Assembly (NCBI RefSeq): GCF_000718515.1 | Contig: NZ_JNZS01000019.1 | Span: forward strand, 47,534 to 111,533 | DNA from: Micromonospora parva | GTDB taxonomy: Bacteria > Actinomycetota > Actinomycetes > Mycobacteriales > Micromonosporaceae | Length of the DNA stretch: 64,000 nucleotides | Reading direction: 5' to 3' | Shown: positions 20,753-30,713 of the stretch, one piece after another | How the letters are laid out: each line of letters opens with the position of its first letter | Numbering within the stretch: position 1 is the first letter of the stretch | The notes under the pieces: generated by a model | The model's input: the letters and a program-made list of their open reading frames with translations, nothing else | Database searches by the model: none | Told to the model about the DNA's origin: nothing | Position numbers and translations under genes: made by a program

Positions 20753-21646
20753 TCAGATCGCGGGCAGTCCCTCGGGGCCGACCCCGCGCATCGAGCGGGT
20801 GAGTTTGCGGTCGTCGCTCCACAGGAAACAGCGCACTCCACGGTCGCCCTCCTCCCACTCCCGCTGCGAGGGCGGGTAGTAGATGGACCCGGCCCGGTAC
20901 GGCAACTCGCTGTTGTTGGGCACCGCCGCGTACTCGGCGATCAACGCCATGCAGCGCTGGTGCGCCTGCTCGGCGGATTTGGTGAACTCCGCCCAACTCA
21001 TGTCCCGCTCCTGGTAGACGCCGACGAACTCGGCGCGGTGCGGCTCGGTGCAGAGCACCGGCGCCATGTAGTTGAGGTTGTCGCCGATCAGCTTCGGGTC
21101 GAAGCAGCGGTGCGTCAGGGGCGCGTCGCCGATCAACGCCCCGCGCAGGCTGCCGGTGCGGTTCACCGGGCGGGTGTTGTCGATGCTGCCGGTCTCGCTG
21201 AGGTCGCAGCGGAACCAGCGGGCGCCGCCGGCCCAGGCGGGCGCGGACGGCAGCGCGAGGGACAGCGCGAGTCGGGCGGTGTGCCAGTCACCGCCGAGCA
21301 CCTCGCGGGCCCGCTGGTCGCATTCGGCGCGGGCCGTGCGCAGCGCCGACGACCCGGGTTCCGGTCGGGTCTCGGTCAGCGCGTCGGGGCCGACGAAGGT
21401 GCCGACGTGGATGGTCTCGGCCAGATGGTTGCGCGCGCAGTCCACCGTCTCGTACGTGCTGGCCTGCACGACGGTGGCGATCCGCGGCAGGCAGGTGTCG
21501 GTGGCGGGGGTGAACGGCTTGGGCACCCGCAGCGTCGGCCAGTCGTCGGTGAGATCACCGTCCGCGCCCCGGGCCGGCGTGCAGCCGGTCAGCAGCAGCA
21601 TCGTCGTGACGCCGGCCAGCACCAGCGCTGGAAGCCACCGTCGCAT
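20753..21646 (-). CDS. Septum-formation family lipoprotein, upstream copy
   Basis: 297 residues, a tandem paralogue of the gene just downstream. ATG 21646 has GGGAGG six bases upstream. Signal and lipobox: [22 protein letters not shown]. The mature domain has the same layout: DGDLTDDWP, a [17 protein letters not shown] repeat and an [14 protein letters not shown] repeat (both Cys-x-x-x-His), [19 protein letters not shown] at the C-terminus. The paired Cys/His repeats could form disulfides or bind metal; this is not established. The two copies have separate promoter-like elements and an 82-base gap, so they may be expressed independently. Confidence 0.85.
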   Translation of the reverse strand: MRRWLPALVLAGVTTMLLLTGCTPARGADGDLTDDWPTLRVPKPFTPATDTCLPRIATVVQASTYETVDCARNHLAETIHVGTFVGPDALTETRPEPGSSALRTARAECDQRAREVLGGDWHTARLALSLALPSAPAWAGGARWFRCDLSETGSIDNTRPVNRTGSLRGALIGDAPLTHRCFDPKLIGDNLNYMAPVLCTEPHRAEFVGVYQERDMSWAEFTKSAEQAHQRCMALIAEYAAVPNNSELPYRAGSIYYPPSQREWEEGDRGVRCFLWSDDRKLTRSMRGVGPEGLPAI

Positions 21647-21708
21647 CGTCTGCCTCCCGGGAGCTGGCGGCCGGTCACCGCGCCCCGCGGCGAGACCCCG
21701 GCGGGCGT

Positions 21709-21723
21709 GCAGCCTACGGCACC
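21709..21723 (-). promoter_or_regulatory. Duplicated 15-base promoter-like element, copy for the upstream lipoprotein
   Basis: Reads GGTGCCGTAGGCTGC on the minus strand, 14 of 15 bases identical to the element at 20733-20747 and the same 63 bases from its start codon. TAGGCT is the -10 candidate. No convincing -35. Confidence 0.5.
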
Positions 21724-21781
21724 GTCCCGCTTGGAGTGTCGTCGCGTTTCCGTCGTTCGGCCAGCCGCCGATGTCTGTTCG

Positions 21782-21801
21782 TCCGGATTCAGGAATCCGG
21801 A
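21782..21801. promoter_or_regulatory. Perfect short palindrome in the divergent rpe/lipoprotein gap
   Basis: TCCGGATT (21782-21789) and AATCCGGA (21794-21801) flank a four-base loop in the 253-base divergent gap, about 100 bases before rpe. A candidate operator or small hairpin; no further evidence. Confidence 0.3.
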
Positions 21802-21887
21802 GCGTCCAATTCTGCACCACTGGTCACTGCTGGGTCACAGCGCGTCGGAGTTGGTGCCGCGATGCCGGTGGTGGGTGGCCACGTTCG

Positions 21888-21893
21888 TACACT
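21888..21893 (+). promoter_or_regulatory. -10 element of a leaderless rpe transcript
   Basis: TACACT ends six bases before the GTG start of rpe and no ribosome binding site is present, so the start codon should be at or near +1. Confidence 0.45.
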
Positions 21894-21899
21894 GGCCCG

Positions 21900-22580
21900 G
21901 TGACCGTACCGCCGCCGATCGTCGCGCCGAGCATCCTGGCCGCCGATTTCGCCCGCCTCGCCGAAGAGGTCCGTGCCGTCGAGGACGCCGCGGACTGGTT
22001 GCACGTCGACGTGATGGACAACCACTTCGTGCCGAACCTGACCATTGGGCTGCCCGTGGTGCAGAGCCTGCGGGCTGTCACGGCGATGCCGTTCGACGTG
22101 CACCTGATGATCGAGGACCCGCGCCGGTGGGCGCCCGGGTACGCCGACGCCGGGGCGTACAACGTCACCTTCCACGCGGAGGCGTCCGACGACCCGGTGG
22201 CGCTGGCCAAGGACCTGCGCTCGGCCGGTGCGAAGGCGGGCCTGGCCATCGACCGGGACACCCCGATCGAGCCCTATCTGGACCTGCTGCCCAGCTTCGA
22301 CACCCTGCTGATCATGACGATCAAGGCGGGCTTCGGTGGGCAGCGGTTCATTCCGCAGCTGCTGGAGAAGGTGCGCACGGCCCGGCGGCACGTGTCGGCC
22401 GGGCACCTGGAGCTGCGCATCGAGGTGGACGGCGGGATCGCCGCCGACACCATCGAGCAGGCGGCCGCGGCGGGCGCCGACGCGTTCGTGGCCGGCACCG
22501 CCGTGTACGGGGCCGCCGATCCGGCGGAGGCGGTACGGCACCTGCGGGCACTGGCGGAACGCGCGGCTCCCGGGGCCTGA
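21900..22580 (+). CDS. rpe: Ribulose-phosphate 3-epimerase
   Basis: Interconverts ribulose 5-phosphate and xylulose 5-phosphate in the pentose phosphate pathway; ribulose 5-phosphate is also a substrate of the ribBA product just downstream. 226 residues, TIM barrel. Motifs: [13 protein letters not shown], the metal/catalytic [22 protein letters not shown] with the metal His, [12 protein letters not shown], and [13 protein letters not shown] start directly behind a -10 hexamer, so probably leaderless. The next gene starts two bases after the stop. Confidence 0.95.
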   Translation: MTVPPPIVAPSILAADFARLAEEVRAVEDAADWLHVDVMDNHFVPNLTIGLPVVQSLRAVTAMPFDVHLMIEDPRRWAPGYADAGAYNVTFHAEASDDPVALAKDLRSAGAKAGLAIDRDTPIEPYLDLLPSFDTLLIMTIKAGFGGQRFIPQLLEKVRTARRHVSAGHLELRIEVDGGIAADTIEQAAAAGADAFVAGTAVYGAADPAEAVRHLRALAERAAPGA

Positions 22581-22581
22581 G

Positions 22582-23538
22582 GTGGAGCCCGAGGCCGACC
22601 GCAAGGACGTCATCCTCGTCGTGGACGACGACGAGGACATCGCTCGTTTCGTCGACTTCAACCTGCGGCTGCACGGCTTCGAGGTGATCCACGCCGGTGA
22701 CGGCCAGGAGGCCCTGGAGGTCATCGAGCGCCAGCGGCCGGATCTGGCGGTGGTCGACCTCATGATGCCCCGGATCGACGGGCTGGAGCTGACCCGGCGG
22801 CTGCGCGCCGACCCGATGACCTCCGCCCTGCCGGTGATCATGCTGACGGCCAAGGGGATGACCGTCGACAAGGTGCACGGGCTCAGCGCCGGCGCGGACG
22901 ACTACCTGGTCAAGCCGTTCGACACCGCCGAGCTGGTGGCCCGGGTGTCGTCCACGTTGCGCCGCAACAAGGAGTTCCGGGAGGTCTCCCCGCTGACCGG
23001 GCTGCCCGGCAACAGCCGGATCCGTCGGGAGATCAGCGACCGGGTCCGACAGGGCGTGGACTACGCGGTCGGCTACGTCGACATCGACCGGTTCAAGAGC
23101 GTCAACGACCGGTACGGCTTCGTCCGTGGCGACGACTTCATCTCCGCGCTGGCCCGCAGCCTGCACCGGGCGGTGGTGGGCGTCGGGCTGCCACCGGCCT
23201 TCCTCGGTCACGTCGGCGGTGACGACTTCGTCATCGTCTGCGCCCCGGACCAGGTGCGCCCGTTGACGTCCCAGGCGGTGGTCGACTTCGAGAACGCCGC
23301 CGACACGCTCTACGACCCGACCGACCGGGAACGCGGCTTCGTCGAGTTGAAGGACCGGCGGGGCACCATCCGGCGGGCCGCCCTGGTCACCCTCTCCATC
23401 GGGGTCTCCCTCTCCGACGCCGGCAAGCGGTTCTCCGACCCTCTCGAGGCGATCGCGATGGCCTCGGAGATGAAAACGGTCGCCAAGAGTCAACCGGGCT
23501 CGTACGTGGCGGTGGACCGGCGTCGCGGCGTCACCTGA
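22582..23538 (+). CDS. Response regulator with receiver and GGDEF-type domains
   Basis: 318 residues. The N-terminal receiver domain (about 8-125) has the acidic pocket VVDDDED, phosphoacceptor DLAVVDLMMPRIDGLEL, threonine in VIMLTAKG and lysine in YLVKPFD. The C-terminal domain (about 135-310) is GGDEF-like: DIDRFKSVNDRYGFVRGDDFI and the active-site motif GGDDF instead of GGDEF; an Asp/Glu at that position is compatible with diguanylate cyclase activity but not proof. A PleD-like arrangement that would make c-di-GMP on phosphorylation. No histidine kinase is adjacent. GTG start two bases after rpe; the coupling to rpe is positional only. Confidence 0.85.
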   Translation: MEPEADRKDVILVVDDDEDIARFVDFNLRLHGFEVIHAGDGQEALEVIERQRPDLAVVDLMMPRIDGLELTRRLRADPMTSALPVIMLTAKGMTVDKVHGLSAGADDYLVKPFDTAELVARVSSTLRRNKEFREVSPLTGLPGNSRIRREISDRVRQGVDYAVGYVDIDRFKSVNDRYGFVRGDDFISALARSLHRAVVGVGLPPAFLGHVGGDDFVIVCAPDQVRPLTSQAVVDFENAADTLYDPTDRERGFVELKDRRGTIRRAALVTLSIGVSLSDAGKRFSDPLEAIAMASEMKTVAKSQPGSYVAVDRRRGVT

Positions 23539-23617
23539 GCGTGATACCGCTGTGAAGTAGCTCGCCTAGGTGGCGGCGGAGCCGGATCGGCGTGTAAGAC
23601 TTCCCGTGTACCCACCA

Positions 23618-23786
23618 CGCGCTGGCGGGACTCGGTGAAATTCCGAACCGGCGGTGATCCACGGTCCAACCGTGGTCAGCCCGCGACCCGGACGGCTCTG
23701 CCGCCCGGTGGACCTGGTGAAAATCCGGGGCCGACGGTTGGGGGCGGTTCGTCCGCGCCCAGACAGTCCGGATGGGAGACAGCGCG
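23618..23786 (+). promoter_or_regulatory. FMN riboswitch (RFN element)
   Basis: All conserved RFN blocks are readable in order: GGTGAAATTCCGAACCGGCGGT (23634-23655), AGCCCGCGA, GGTGAAAATCCGGGGCCGACGGT (23716-23738), AGTCCGGATGGGAGA (23765-23779). The closing stem P1 is CGCGCTG (23618-23624) with CAGCGCG (23780-23786). It lies in the 416-base gap before ribD and should repress the rib operon when FMN is high. About 168 bases of GC-rich sequence separate it from ribD; no clear U-tract terminator is visible, so control could be translational or Rho-dependent. Confidence 0.95.
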
Positions 23787-23954
23787 CGGGACGGACGGGT
23801 CCGAGCCGACCGCTGGCCTCAGCGTGCCGTGCCGACCCCCCGGGGGCGGCTGTGCCGTTCCCGGATTCCGCCACCGCCTGCCCGTGGCCCCATGGCCACC
23901 GCCTCCCTGACCGCCCGCGCGCGGACCGGCGAGTGAGAGGGCAGGGGCAGGGCG

Positions 23955-25016
23955 ATGGCCAGCGTCTCCGTTGACGAGGCGATGCGGCGTGCGATCGAGT
24001 TGGCGGCGCGCGGGCTCGGCACCACCAGCCCCAACCCGGTGGTCGGGTGCGTGCTGCTCGACTCCGACGGCGAGGTCGTGGGCGAGGGCTTCCACGCGTA
24101 CGCCGGTGGCCCGCACGCCGAGATCGTCGCCCTGGCGCAGGCCGGCCGGCGGGCCAAGGGCGGCACCGCTGTCGTCACCCTGGAACCCTGCGATCACACC
24201 GGCCGCACCGGCCCCTGCAGTTCCGCGCTCGTCCAGGCCGGGGTGGGTCGGGTGGTCATCGCCGTGCCCGACCCCAACCCGGTCGCGTCCGGGGGCGCCG
24301 CCACCTTGCGCGCCGCCGGGGTGCGGGTCGATCTGGGGGTACGCGGCGAGGAGGCCGAGGCCGGCAACATCGCGTGGCTGACCTCGATGCGCCGGGGCTG
24401 GCCGTACGTGATCTGGAAGTACGCCGCCACGCTCGACGGGCGGTCCGCCGCGGCGGACGGCACCAGCATGTGGATCACGTCGGAGGCGGCCCGGATCGAC
24501 GTGCACGCGCTGCGCGGCACCGTCGACGCGGTCATCGCCGGGGTGGGCACCGTGCTCGCCGACGACCCCCGGTTGACCGCCCGCAACCTGCGCGACGGCA
24601 GCCTGGCCATCCGGCAGCCGCTGCGGGTGGTGGTGGACAGCTCGGGGCGTACCCCGGCTGACGCCCGGGTCCGCGACGGCGCGGCACGGACGTGGATCGC
24701 GACCGCCGAGGAGGTCGGCGCCGACGCGGACGGCCGGGTCGACCTGCCGGCGCTGCTCGCGGCGCTGCACCAGCGCGGGGTCCGCGCGGTGCTGCTGGAG
24801 GGCGGCCCCCGGCTGGCCGGCGCGTTCCTGGCCGCCGGCCTGGTCGACAAGATCGTCGGGTACGTCGCGCCGCGGTTGCTCGGCGCCGGCCCGACCGCTC
24901 TGGTCGACGCGGGAGTGACCACCATCGCCGAGGCCATCGATCTGGAGTTCGTCGACGTTACGCAGGTCGGTCCGGATCTCCGGATCACCGCTTTGCCCCG
25001 CAAAAGGGAGGGCTGA
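23955..25016 (+). CDS. ribD: Bifunctional diaminohydroxyphosphoribosylaminopyrimidine deaminase / reductase
   Basis: Second and third steps of riboflavin synthesis: deamination of the GTP-derived pyrimidine, then NADPH reduction of the ribosyl chain. 353 residues. The N-terminal cytidine-deaminase-type domain has the zinc site GGPHAEIVAL (about 52-61) and PCDHTGRTGPCSSAL (about 78-92). The C-terminal reductase starts near 148 with RRGWPYVIWKYAATLDGRSA and contains LEGGPRLAGAFL. First gene of the riboswitch-controlled operon; the next ATG lies one base after its stop. Confidence 0.95.
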   Translation: MASVSVDEAMRRAIELAARGLGTTSPNPVVGCVLLDSDGEVVGEGFHAYAGGPHAEIVALAQAGRRAKGGTAVVTLEPCDHTGRTGPCSSALVQAGVGRVVIAVPDPNPVASGGAATLRAAGVRVDLGVRGEEAEAGNIAWLTSMRRGWPYVIWKYAATLDGRSAAADGTSMWITSEAARIDVHALRGTVDAVIAGVGTVLADDPRLTARNLRDGSLAIRQPLRVVVDSSGRTPADARVRDGAARTWIATAEEVGADADGRVDLPALLAALHQRGVRAVLLEGGPRLAGAFLAAGLVDKIVGYVAPRLLGAGPTALVDAGVTTIAEAIDLEFVDVTQVGPDLRITALPRKREG

Positions 25017-25017
25017 G

Positions 25018-25662
25018 ATGTTCACCGGCATTATCGAGGAAATGGGCGAGATCGTCCGGGTGGCGCCCACGGCTGGCGATTCGGCGCTGCTCGGCGTCCG
25101 CGGCCCACTGGTCACCTCCGACGCCCGGCACGGCGACTCGATCGCCGTCAACGGCGTCTGCCTGACCGTCGTGGAGGTGGCCGACGGGGTCTTCACCGCC
25201 GACGTGATGGGGGAGACGCTGCGCCGCTCCGCGCTGGGCGCGCTGCGCCCCGGCGACCCGGTCAACCTGGAGCGGGCCGCCGCGCTCGGCAGCCGGCTCG
25301 GCGGGCACCTGGTGCAGGGCCACGTCGACGGCGTCGGTGAACTGATCTCCCGGGAGCCGGCCGAGCAGTGGGAGACGGTCCGCTTCCGGCTGCCCGCCAG
25401 CCTGTCCCGGTACGTGGTGGAGAAGGGCTCGATCACCATCGACGGTGTCTCGTTGACGGTGGCCGCCGTCGGCGCGGACGAGTTCACCGTCGGGCTGATC
25501 CCGACCACGCTGAAGCTGACCACGCTCGGCGCGAAGGGCGTCGGCGACCCGGTCAACCTGGAGGTCGACGTGCTGGCCAAGTACGTCGAACGGCTGCTCG
25601 GCGACCGGCTCACCCAGGCCGACGTGCGCGGCGTGGCCGCGAACCTGGGCGGGGTGGCCTGA
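25018..25662 (+). CDS. ribE: Riboflavin synthase, alpha chain
   Basis: Dismutates two molecules of 6,7-dimethyl-8-ribityllumazine to riboflavin. 214 residues made of two homologous barrels, each visible: MFTGIIEEMGEIV...VNGVCLTVVEV and GHVDGVGELISREP...IDGVSLTVAAVG. The N-terminal MFTGIIEE motif and the paired VNGVCLTV / IDGVSLTV segments are diagnostic. Starts one base after ribD; its stop overlaps the start of the next gene (ATGA-type junction), so translation is coupled. Confidence 0.95.
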   Translation: MFTGIIEEMGEIVRVAPTAGDSALLGVRGPLVTSDARHGDSIAVNGVCLTVVEVADGVFTADVMGETLRRSALGALRPGDPVNLERAAALGSRLGGHLVQGHVDGVGELISREPAEQWETVRFRLPASLSRYVVEKGSITIDGVSLTVAAVGADEFTVGLIPTTLKLTTLGAKGVGDPVNLEVDVLAKYVERLLGDRLTQADVRGVAANLGGVA

Positions 25663-26341
25663 TGGGCCCGCTCAGCTGGCTACTGGACGCCCAGGTGCAC
25701 ATCGCCGGTTCGCCGGTGCTGGTCCGGGAGATCGTCGGCAACGCGTTCGGGCTGATCTCGGCGCTGCTCGGGCTGCGCCGGCTGGTCTGGGCGTGGCCGG
25801 TCGGCATGATCGGTAACGCGCTGCTGCTCACCGTCTTCCTCGGCGGGGTGTTCACCACCCCGCAGGCGCACGACCTGTACGGGCAGGCCGGCCGACAGGT
25901 GTTCTTCTTCGCGGTCAGCGTCTACGGCTGGTGGCGCTGGCAGCGCAACCGTCGGGGCGACGCCGGACAGGCGGCGGTCGTCCCGCGCTGGGCCACCGGA
26001 CGGGAGCGGCTGATGCTGCTGCTGGCCGCCGTGGTCGGCACCGCCGCGGCGTACCCGCTGCTCAAGGCCCTGGGCTCGTGGGGTCCGCTGCCGGACGCCT
26101 GGATCCTCACCGGCAGCCTGCTGGCCACCTACGGCATGGCCCGCGGGTGGGTGGAGTTCTGGCTGCTCTGGATCGCGGTGGACGCGGTCGGCGTGCCGCT
26201 GCTGCTGCGCGGCGGGTTCTACCCGTCGGCCGTCATGTACCTGATCTACGGCGCCCTCTGCGTCTGGGGCTTCGCCGCCTGGTGGCGCACCTCGCGTGCC
26301 ACGGCCACCGTCCGTCAGCCCATCTACCGGGAGGCCGTCGC

Positions 26342-26345
<4 letters not shown>
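25662..26345 (+). CDS. ribM: PnuC-family membrane transporter, probable riboflavin importer RibM
   Basis: 227 residues with about seven hydrophobic segments. Family features: [29 protein letters not shown] and [22 protein letters not shown], the tryptophan-rich PnuC signature. PnuC proteins usually import nicotinamide riboside, but in actinobacteria a PnuC relative (RibM/PnuX) placed behind the FMN riboswitch imports riboflavin. The position here, overlapping both ribE and ribBA inside the riboswitch operon, favours that role. This is inference from context; the sequence alone cannot set the substrate. Confidence 0.8.
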
Positions 26346-27603
<1,258 letters not shown>

Positions 27604-27607
<4 letters not shown>

Positions 27608-28110
27608 CGATGGCGGGTTTCGGTGAGCCGGGGGTCGAGGCGGTCGACGCCGCAGGACTGACGGTCGGGGTCGTCGCCGCCCGCTGGCACGGTGAGCTGA
27701 CCGACCACATGCTGGAGCGGGCGGTGGCCGCCGCCGAGGCGTGCGGCGCTCGTTCCGTGGTCGCCCGGGTCGCCGGCTCGGTCGAGCTGCCGGTGGTGGC
27801 GCAGGCCCTGGCCCGCCGCTGCGACGTGGTGGTCGCCCTCGGCGTGGTGGTCCGTGGCGCCACCGCCCACTTCGACTACGTCTGCCGCTCGGTCACCGAC
27901 GGGTTGACCCGGGTGGCGTTGGACGAGGGCAAGCCGGTGGCGCACGGGGTGTTGACGGTGGAGACCATCGAGCAGGCCCGCGACCGGGCCGGCCTGCCCG
28001 GTTCGGCGGAGGACAAGGGCTGGGCCGCCACGGTCGCGGCCCTCGACGCGGCACTGGCCGTGCGGACCGTGGCGGCGGGCAACGCCCAGCGGGTCGGCTT
28101 CGGCGGCTGA
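27604..28110 (+). CDS. ribH: 6,7-dimethyl-8-ribityllumazine synthase
   Basis: Condenses DHBP with the ribitylaminopyrimidine; the product feeds ribE. 168 residues from ATG 27604 (ATGA overlap with ribBA); ATG 27610 is an alternative. Motifs: [28 protein letters not shown] (GAFELP-type loop), [14 protein letters not shown] with the catalytic His near 89, and [15 protein letters not shown]. Last gene of the riboswitch operon. The 17-base gap to the convergent ABC gene leaves no room for an obvious terminator. Confidence 0.94.
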
Positions 28111-28127
28111 GGCACCCCCTTGCAGGC

Positions 28128-28871
28128 TCAGAGCCGACCGGCCTCGATGATCCGGCGCAGGAACTGCCGGGTCCGGGGCTGCGTCGGCTCGCCGAGCACC
28201 TGTTCGGGCGGGCCGCTCTCGACGACCCGCCCGGCGTCGAGGAAGCACACCTCGTCGGCGACCTCCCGGGCGAAGCCCATCTCGTGGGTGGCCAGCACCA
28301 TGGTCATCCCGTCGGCCTTCAGGTCGCGGACCATCGACAGCACCTCGCCGACGAGCTCCGGGTCCAGTGCTGAGGTGATCTCGTCCAGCAGCATCAGCCG
28401 GGGTGAGTTCGCCAGCGCCCGGACGATCGCCACCCTTTGCTGCTGCCCGCCGGAGAGCCGGTCCGGGTAGGCGTCCGCCTTCGCGCCGAGCCCCACCCGG
28501 TCGAGCAACTCCCGGGCCTGCGCCTCCGCCTCCGCGCGGCCCCGACGGTGTACGCGCCGCGGCGCGAGGGTGATGTTGTCCAACACGCTCAGGTGCGGAA
28601 AGAGGTTGTACGCCTGGAACACCATGCCGATGCGCCGACGGACCTGGTCCGGGTCCACCCGGGGATCGGAGATGTCCTCGCCGTCCAACTCGATGGTGCC
28701 GTCGTCGAGTTCCTCCAGCAGGTTGACGCAGCGCAGCAGTGTCGACTTGCCGGAACCGGACGCGCCGATCACCGCCACCACCTGGTGCTCGGTGACGGTC
28801 AGGTCGAGCTGGTCGAGCACGGTGTGCCCGCCGAACTCCTTGCGCAGGCCCCGACAGCGCAGCAGTGCCAT
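28128..28871 (-). CDS. Polar amino-acid ABC transporter, ATP-binding subunit
   Basis: 247 residues, the usual size for GlnQ/HisP-type ATPases. Walker A is IGASGSGKSTLLRCVN, the Q-loop is in GMVFQAYNLFPHL, the ABC signature is LSGGQQQRVAIVRAL, Walker B is LMLLDEITSALDPE and the H-loop is ATHEMGFA. Powers uptake of an amino acid together with the permease and binding lipoprotein encoded just upstream on the same strand. Substrate unknown, though EITSALDPELVGEVL and the overall form match the glutamine/glutamate/arginine group. Confidence 0.93.
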   Translation of the reverse strand: MALLRCRGLRKEFGGHTVLDQLDLTVTEHQVVAVIGASGSGKSTLLRCVNLLEELDDGTIELDGEDISDPRVDPDQVRRRIGMVFQAYNLFPHLSVLDNITLAPRRVHRRGRAEAEAQARELLDRVGLGAKADAYPDRLSGGQQQRVAIVRALANSPRLMLLDEITSALDPELVGEVLSMVRDLKADGMTMVLATHEMGFAREVADEVCFLDAGRVVESGPPEQVLGEPTQPRTRQFLRRIIEAGRL

Positions 28872-28874
28872 GGC

Positions 28875-29720
28875 TCAGCCTCCCGACTGCCGGCGGGCCG
28901 CGCGCAGCGTCACCCAGTCGGTGACCGCGATCAGCGGGATCGCGAGCAGCACGAAGAGCACCCCCGCCACGATGTACGGCGTGTAGTTGAAGGTCTGTGC
29001 GGTGGCGATCTGCGCGGCGCGGACCGCGTCGATCGGCCCGGCGAGCGACACCAGCCCCACGTCCTTCTGCAACGCCACCACGTCGTTGAGCAGGGGCGGC
29101 GCCACCCGGCGGACGGCCTGCGGCAGGACCACGTGGCGCATCGTCTGCCGGTGGGTCAGGCCCAACGAGCGGGCCGCCGCGAGCTGGCTGTGGTGCACCG
29201 ACTCGATGCCGGCCCGGAACACCTCGGCGAGGTAGCCGCCGTAGGTGAGGACCAGCGCGATCCCGCCCAGCACCAGCACCGGCGGCATGCCCTGCAACCG
29301 CAGCCCCGGCACGCCGAGGGTGAGCAGGTAGAGCACGATGATCAGCGGCAGGCCCCGGAAGGTGTAGGTGTAGCCGGCGGCCAGCGCGCGGACCGGGAAG
29401 AAGACCGGCCCGCGCAGCGTCCGCAGCACGGCGATCACCAGCCCGAGCAGCAGCGCGCCGAACGCACAGCACACCAGCAGCCGGACGTTGAGCCAGAGCC
29501 CGCTCAGCACCGTCGGCAGCGCGTCGCGGGCGATCGCCGGATCCAGGAACGCGCGCCGGACCCGGTCCCAGCCCGGCGCCCCGGTCACCGCGATCACCAG
29601 CAGCGTGCCGAGCGCCGCCGTCGAGCAGGCCGCGACGAGCACGCTGTAGACGGTCTGCCGACGCCGGTACGCCGTGCGCCGCAGCTGCGCCTCGGACGGC
29701 ACACGATCCAGAAGAGTCAC
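28875..29720 (-). CDS. Polar amino-acid ABC transporter, permease subunit
   Basis: 281 residues from GTG 29720, whose GTGA overlaps the stop of the binding-protein gene. Five to six hydrophobic segments; the EAA loop is AAARSLGLTHRQTMRHVVLPQAVRR-like, near residue 195, the motif that docks on the ATPase. YTYTFRGLPLIIVLYLLT and GGYLAEVFRAGIESV are typical of the HisM/GlnP family. A single permease gene implies a homodimer. Ends three bases before the ATPase gene. Confidence 0.92.
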   Translation of the reverse strand: MTLLDRVPSEAQLRRTAYRRRQTVYSVLVAACSTAALGTLLVIAVTGAPGWDRVRRAFLDPAIARDALPTVLSGLWLNVRLLVCCAFGALLLGLVIAVLRTLRGPVFFPVRALAAGYTYTFRGLPLIIVLYLLTLGVPGLRLQGMPPVLVLGGIALVLTYGGYLAEVFRAGIESVHHSQLAAARSLGLTHRQTMRHVVLPQAVRRVAPPLLNDVVALQKDVGLVSLAGPIDAVRAAQIATAQTFNYTPYIVAGVLFVLLAIPLIAVTDWVTLRAARRQSGG

Positions 29721-30580
29721 CGCAGCTCGGCCGCCCCCGCCGCCTGAGCGAGCCACTTCTGCTCCAACTGCTTCAGGGTGCCCGCCGTGCTGAGCTGACC
29801 GACCGCGTCGCTCACGCACGGGGTCAGTGGGGAGTTCTTGTCGAGCAGCAACCCGAACGCCTCGGGCGTACCGACCTGCGGCACCTGCCCGACGATCGTC
29901 GCGTCGGTGATCTCCGCGCCGGTGATGTAGAAGGCGGTCGGCAGGTCCACCACCAGACCGTCCAGCTGCCCGTTCTGCAGTGCCTTCTTGGCGTCGTCGT
30001 TGCTGTTGTAGACCTGCGGCTTCGCGGTCGGCTTGATCACGTCGGTGATCGCCTGGTAGCTGGTGGTGCCGACCTGCGCGCCGAGCCGGGCGTCGCGCAG
30101 CTCGGCCAGCGACGTCCTGCCGGCGATCTTCGAGGACTTCAACGCGATGACGGTCTGTCGCACCAGGTAGTACGGCGCGGAGAAGTCGACCGCCTGCTTG
30201 CGCTCCTCGGTGATGGAGAACTGGTTGATGTCGAAGTCGAAGTCCTTCGGGCCGGGCGCGATCGCGGTGTCGAACTTGATCCGGGTCCAGGTGACGTCGG
30301 CGCGGGCGTAGCCGAGCTGCTCGGCCACCGCGTACGCGACGGCGGATTCGAAGCCCTCACCGTTGTCGGGCTTGTCGTCGGAGAACCACGGCTCGTACGC
30401 GGGCTGGTCGGTGGCGATGGTCAGCTTGCCCGGCGTACGCGTGGGCAGGCTGTCCTTGGCGCAGGACGCTGTGGCGGTGACAGTGGGGGTGGGTTTCTCG
30501 TCCTGTGGCGCGCATCCGGCGGTGGCTACCACGACGGCGCCGGCGAGGGGGAGCGCGAGAAGACGTGATCTGCTGGCCAT
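29717..30580 (-). CDS. Amino-acid ABC transporter substrate-binding lipoprotein
   Basis: 287 residues. Lipoprotein signal MASRSRLLALPLAGAVVVATAGC (lipobox ATAGC). The periplasmic-binding fold of the SBP_bac_3 family follows: TPGKLTIATDQPAYEPWF, GFESAVAYAVAEQLGY, DFDFDINQFSITEERKQAVDFSAPYYL (signature around residue 120), then LGAQVGTTSYQAI and DGLVVDLPTAFYI. Binds a polar amino acid outside the membrane and hands it to the permease. ATG 30580 lies seven bases behind a -10-like TACGCT and lacks a ribosome binding site, so the transcript may be leaderless. Confidence 0.92.
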   Translation of the reverse strand: MASRSRLLALPLAGAVVVATAGCAPQDEKPTPTVTATASCAKDSLPTRTPGKLTIATDQPAYEPWFSDDKPDNGEGFESAVAYAVAEQLGYARADVTWTRIKFDTAIAPGPKDFDFDINQFSITEERKQAVDFSAPYYLVRQTVIALKSSKIAGRTSLAELRDARLGAQVGTTSYQAITDVIKPTAKPQVYNSNDDAKKALQNGQLDGLVVDLPTAFYITGAEITDATIVGQVPQVGTPEAFGLLLDKNSPLTPCVSDAVGQLSTAGTLKQLEQKWLAQAAGAAELR

Positions 30581-30587
30581 GGCCGAC

Positions 30588-30648
30588 AGCGTAGGGCTCC
30601 ATGAGCATCGATCGACAATTGTCCCACCATGTTGGTAGGGAATTGTCC
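30588..30648 (-). promoter_or_regulatory. Candidate promoter and operator of the amino-acid ABC operon
   Basis: On the minus strand, TACGCT (30588-30593) is a -10 seven bases before the ATG. The perfect palindrome GACAATTGTC (30614-30623) covers the -35 position (TTGTCG with a 19-base spacer). A partial copy, GAATTGTC, lies 24 bases further at 30640-30647. The gap is also upstream of hisE, so a bound regulator could affect both. Confidence 0.4.
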
Positions 30649-30713
30649 GCTTGCGGGACTCGGGCGGACCCGGACGCGGGGCCCTGCCGGGGAGGCTGGA
30701 AGAATCGCTTCCC

